From: Acanthochlamys bracteata
Taxonomy: Eukaryota; Streptophyta; Magnoliopsida; Pandanales; Velloziaceae
NCBI GenBank assembly: GCA_019914995.1
Contig: CM034133.1
Span: forward strand, 7,024,495 to 7,088,494
DNA: 64,000 nt
Direction of reading: 5' to 3'
How positions within the stretch are numbered: position 1 is the stretch's first letter; each line of letters opens with the position of its first letter. Below, in pieces: positions 60,080 through 64,000 of the stretch. The notes beneath the pieces are model-generated. The model did not search any database and was not told the origin of the DNA. It saw nothing but the letters and a program-made list of their open reading frames with translations. The translations under genes and the position numbers were made by a program.

Positions 60080-61266
60080 TCATTGTGTGTCTTCACTATA
60101 ACCATCATCGTAACAGTGACTGTTGGCTGCAGTTGATTGGTTGGCAAACTCCTCATTTACTTCCCTAATAAAGTCATAATCTGGATCTTCATCTATAATA
60201 TAGTTATGTATAATGCAACATGCCAATATGATTTTTGTTTGGATTTCAACACCAAAAAACGGTTCATCCGAACTTGATATAACTGGGAACCGTTTCTTGA
60301 GCACGCCAAACACTCTTTCAATTGTACGACGCAATGATGCATGTCAAGGGTTGAATAATTCTCGATAGTTTCTTGGTGGATTGATGAATACTCTCGTAAA
60401 TGATACCTAACCCTCCGATGAGTTGTAATTAGTCCATGAAACCAGCATCGACAAGATAGAATTTTTCTAAAATCAATATATCAAAAATATGTTACCAAAA
60501 TATTAATGAACAACTTATTTATATTTATATTCATTAGTGGTGACCTTGTGGTATTCATAGTAGAAAACGTCTTCTTAATGCACTTTTTTAAATTGTAAAG
60601 TCTGATGTTGATCCTTCCTAACCGGCTAAAATATATGTGCACTTGAGATCAAAATTACAAGCAGCAAGTACATTTTGTATAAGATATTCTTTCTAAAACG
60701 ATATCTAGGAGCATCTTTTGAGAAAACCTTAACTCAAATATGTGTTCCGACCAACACAATCCTGTTATTAGTACTTATTACTTAGTAAGTTATCTATAAA
60801 CTTATTATAAATATGAGTTGAAATATTATATTCATCTTGAAATACAGGTAGTATCTATGACTATTATATATTTCTGTAGGCACTCGTGATCCATCAAGTT
60901 GTTGGACCAACTTTTTCTCTAATTGTATGACGGCTTTAATACACTATAGAAGTGACGACTAATAGTCTCTCCAGAACGTTGAAAAATACCTTATGCTAAA
61001 TGATTTCTCAGCTTTTGTCCAACAATGTACATAAAACTAATAACTTGTTCTTCTACCCTATTTCGCCATGTAAGTCGAAGACCACCATATGTTACTAACA
61101 TATCACACAATTTTGTAAATGATGATGTACTCATTGGATATATATGACCACATCTAGCTTCATTCGAAATGGAACTAAGTACTCCACGTGGAATCCTTTC
61201 TCTTTCTTCCTCAGCAACACCACTAATTTCAATTAGCTTTCTCTTAAGTGAGTTTTGGAACATCAC
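60080..61266 (-). pseudogene. PIF/Harbinger transposase, broken
   Basis: DDE transposase of the Harbinger family. Pieces on the minus strand in order: GVLSSISNEARCG and FTKLCDMLVTYGGLRLTWR then VEEQVISFMYIVGQKLRN (61266-60991); FQRSGETISRHFYSVLK; VLVGTHI, where the family has LDGTHI, so the first catalytic D is V; DAPRYR; VLAACNFDLK-like and AG-stop-EGSTSDF (TGG to TAG; second catalytic D kept); FYLVDAGF; RVRYHLREY; and RRTIERVFGVLKKRFPV (third catalytic E kept), IILACCIIHNYI (60334-60080). Frameshifts and stops are common, so it is inactive. Confidence 0.88.
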
Positions 61267-62116
61267 CTAATGGACAACATTAAAAACGAAAAATACCACA
61301 ACAGAATGTAACATATAGAGTCTTCTCAAGTTATCATCCATTATGAATATGAAGCCAAATTGCAAAAATTGAATGCAACAAGCTATTTTAACAATTAGTG
61401 GAGAGTAACAATATAAACAACAAGAGCATCAATGTGCATTCAATGTAAGAAACATCAAAACTTATAAGCTCATCTTGAATGAATTGACAACTTTTCGAAA
61501 AATTAGATTCTTTATAAATTATTTTATTGCAATATTTGTATGCTAATTCTTAAGAGCTGTGTAATTTATGGATCCCATGACACGAGTGCAAACATAATTT
61601 GCAAGTTTCTTTAAGATGTATGTCCTCCTAGCATTATATGATCAATTTAAGTTTCTTTAACAGAGGGAAAAAGAAAAAAAATATAAACGCACTTCTAATT
61701 TACACAACGAACGAATCAATGATCAATTCTCAAGAAAAAAAAAAAAAAGATAAGAAATGATCAAAGACCTTTCTTTCTCCCAGCCCTCAAAATTCTCACA
61801 AGTCAAAGAACCAAAAAAAAAAAACAAAAGCAAAAGGAAAATGTAATTAATTCCAATAGATTAAAACAAAAGCTTATCACCGCGAATCAATCATTCATTT
61901 CAAAAACAAAAAACGTTCATCAAATTCATCAAATCAAAGCTCTCTTCTAGCTGCGCCACTGACTTCTCCAATTCAAGGTAAAGTAAAAAAATTCTTAAAC
62001 AATTGAAACAATATGCATCACTGAATGAATAACTTCTTCAAAAAAATCATGCCTCATTAGAAAAACGTTCTTCACTTGAGACAGCATGCATCATTGAGTT
62101 GTTTTTTTTGGGGGGG
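61267..62116. other. Harbinger upstream region, no gene
   Basis: AT-rich, non-coding DNA between the transposase start and the tandem repeat. Holds poly-A runs and a G-run near 62112. Confidence 0.5.
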
Positions 62117-64000
62117 GTGATTTTCCTACGGCATGGAGGTCAGTTTCTATAGTAGGGTCTACATAATCCTGTCTAGTTCAAATAGTTCAAGACCAACATA
62201 TCCTATGGTAGGGTGATGTGAGTTTAAGTACAAAGACAAACCACTGTAATAAAGACTTCTAAACAGAACTTTAACAATAGAGGCTTCCATTTACCCCAGC
62301 AATGTTTCTACAAGGCAGTTCGTGACAACTATTGCTCAGCCACTTAAAGCAAATCGATAATTTAGTAATGATTGAAATCACTAGAATCTACATGTTGGTT
62401 TCCAATGAAGTAAATGAAAATAATAATCATACTCTAAGAAAAAATACATAAAAGTAGAGCCAATAATTTATAAAAAAAACAGAGCAGAGCCAATATTAAA
62501 GAATATTCAACAAAAGTAACAGAAAATATAACAAATCTGCAAAAGTAGACGATTCACAAAAATACAGAGAAATACCAATAAATGTGGATAAAAATACTAA
62601 CAGATGAAGGAGGGAGAGGTAATAATTTGAAAGTTCAAGATCGAAAGCATGCAAATGAGAAAATCTAAGCAAGTCGCAGCAATCTAACATGTTTTCCAAC
62701 TAAAATTGAAAAACAAATCACCCAAAATAAACAAACACGTACCAAATGTAGTGTAGTCCGATCCGCAAAAACACTTTAGATTCGGAAGATCGAGCAAGTC
62801 TGCACGACGTAGATAGCACAATAGTCGGAGACGGAAGGTAGATGCGGTGTTCAGATGGTAGATTAGTGAGCGAAAATGCCTCAGTAGCGATCAAGACAGA
62901 AGAATCGATGGTGTGAAGAAGAGAGAATGAAAACACGCGAATAGCGTGCGAGGGTAGAATGTGGACTAATTAATAAGCTCGTTTGTTCTTCCTGCTACTC
63001 CAACAACCCCCCAATAGTAGCCCCCCTTATCCCCCCATTCTACTGCTCCTCTGAATGTGAATTCATAACCAAACACAAATTGGTGGGGGGGGAAAGTGTG
63101 TGGTGGTGATTTTCCTCACAAAGATGAGGTCAGTTTCCTACGGTAGGGTCTATATAATCCTATCTACTTCAAATAGTTCAAGAGCAACATATCCTATGGC
63201 AGGGTGATGTGAGTTTAAGTACAAGGACAAACTACTGTAACAAAGACTTCTAAACAAAACTCTAACAATAGCGGCTTCCATTTATCCCAGCAATGTTTGT
63301 ACAAGACAATTCGTGACAACTATTGCTCAGTCACTTAAAGCAAATCGATAATTTAGTAATGATTGAAACCACTAGAATATAGTCTTTACATGCTGGTTTT
63401 CACTGAAGTGAATGAAAATAATAACTATGCTCCAAGAAAAAGTATATAGAAGTAGAGCCAATAATTTAAAAAAAATACAGAGCAGAGCCAATATTAAACA
63501 AAATTTAACAAAAATAATAGAAAAATATAACAAATCTGCAGAAGTAGATGATTCACAAAAATACGAGAAATACCAATAAATGTGGATAAAAATACAAATG
63601 GCTGGAGAAGGGAGAGGTAATAATTTGGAAATTCAAGATCGAAAGCATGCAAATGACAAAATCTAAGCAAATTGCAGCAATCTAACATGCTTTCCAAGTA
63701 AAATCTAAAAACAAATCACCTAAAATAAACAAACACGTACCAAGTGTAGTGTAGTTCGACCGGCAAAAAAATTCTAGATTCGGAAGATCGAGCAAGTCTG
63801 CACGATGAAGATAGCGCAATAGTCGGAGATGGAAGGTAGATCCGGTGTTCAGATGGCAGATCAGTGAGCGAAAATGCCTCAGCAGCGATCGAGACAGAAG
63901 AACCGATGGTGTGAAGAAGAGAGAATGAAAACACGCGAATAGTGTGCGAGGATAGAACACGGACGAATTAATAAGCTCGTTCGTTCTTCCTGCTACTCCA
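62117..64000. repeat. two tandem units of about 990-1000 bp at the Harbinger 5' end
   Basis: Unit 1 (62117-63106) and unit 2 (63107-64000, cut by the window edge) both start GGTGATTTTCCT and share GATCGAGCAAGTCTGCACGA, ATTCAAGATCGAAAGCATGC-like and AATTAATAAGCTCGTT words in the same order. Short minus-strand frames in the two units lie 998 bp apart. A third unit may follow beyond the window. Confidence 0.85.

Larger units (their letters stand above)
56567..63080 (-). mobile_element. PIF/Harbinger DNA transposon, inactive
   Basis: Carries, on the minus strand, a decayed Harbinger transposase (61266-60080) and a decayed Myb/SANT-like gene (59760-57386), the usual two genes of PIF/Harbinger elements. 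Left end ATTGTGTTTGGATGAATT (56567) and right end, on the other strand, TTTGTGTTTGGTTATGAATT (near 63070) are imperfect inverted repeats. The exact termini and the 3-bp target duplication were not fixed. It contains two nested hAT MITEs. Confidence 0.7.

Noticed and set aside
1..64000. CRISPR arrays, bacterial-type operons, rRNA or tRNA genes
   Set aside because: None seen on either strand. The tRNA-like words are retroelement primer binding sites, not tRNA genes.

Overview
The window is nuclear DNA of a flowering plant, most likely a eudicot. Evidence: AT-rich intergenic DNA, GT-AG introns, plant-type genes (a RALF peptide gene, RAD9, cytosolic ribosomal protein eS21 with a telo-box/TGGGCC promoter), and plant transposon families (Athila, Ty3 pol, PIF/Harbinger, hAT MITEs). 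No organism can be named. Gene density is low: only three intact protein-coding genes are supported (eS21 2818-4535 minus; RAD9 44402-48458 plus, 8 exons rebuilt in frame to 453 aa; RALF 53061-53408 plus).

Layout: 1-9.7 kb holds a MITE, the eS21 gene and a decayed, unrecognised coding-like stretch. 9.7-21.6 kb is a dead Athila-type element with two LTR copies, an extra copy of its 3' internal end on the 5' side, and a 2-kb solo LTR inside it. 21.6-24.6 kb holds retroelement scraps and a CACTA-like element with internal tandem repeats. 24.7-28.8 kb is a decayed BADC-type gene (biotin/lipoyl-attachment-like protein). 28,985-32,191 is a complete insertion of a deleted Ty3 element on the minus strand, with a perfect 5-bp target duplication. 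37.5-38.1 kb is a chimeric pseudogene joining eS7 ribosomal protein exons to a histone H2A.X-like 3' end. 41.2-44.35 kb is a three-LTR, two-body tandem array of a small non-autonomous retroelement that ends 56 bp before the RAD9 start codon. 56.5-64 kb is a dead PIF/Harbinger element with transposase and Myb/SANT-like genes; its second gene is interrupted by an hAT MITE that itself carries another hAT MITE, and its 5' end is tandemly repeated up to the window edge.

The intact genes do not form an operon-like unit. RAD9 is a subunit of the 9-1-1 DNA damage clamp, RALF a secreted signalling peptide, and eS21 a housekeeping ribosomal protein. Many transposon stop codons look like CAG/CAA to TAG/TAA or TGG to TAG changes, as expected from deamination of methylated cytosine. 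No clearly new biological system was found. The most unusual features are the retroelement array at the RAD9 start, the coding sequence that runs through a polypurine tract into an LTR, the eS7/H2A.X chimera and the nested hAT insertions.
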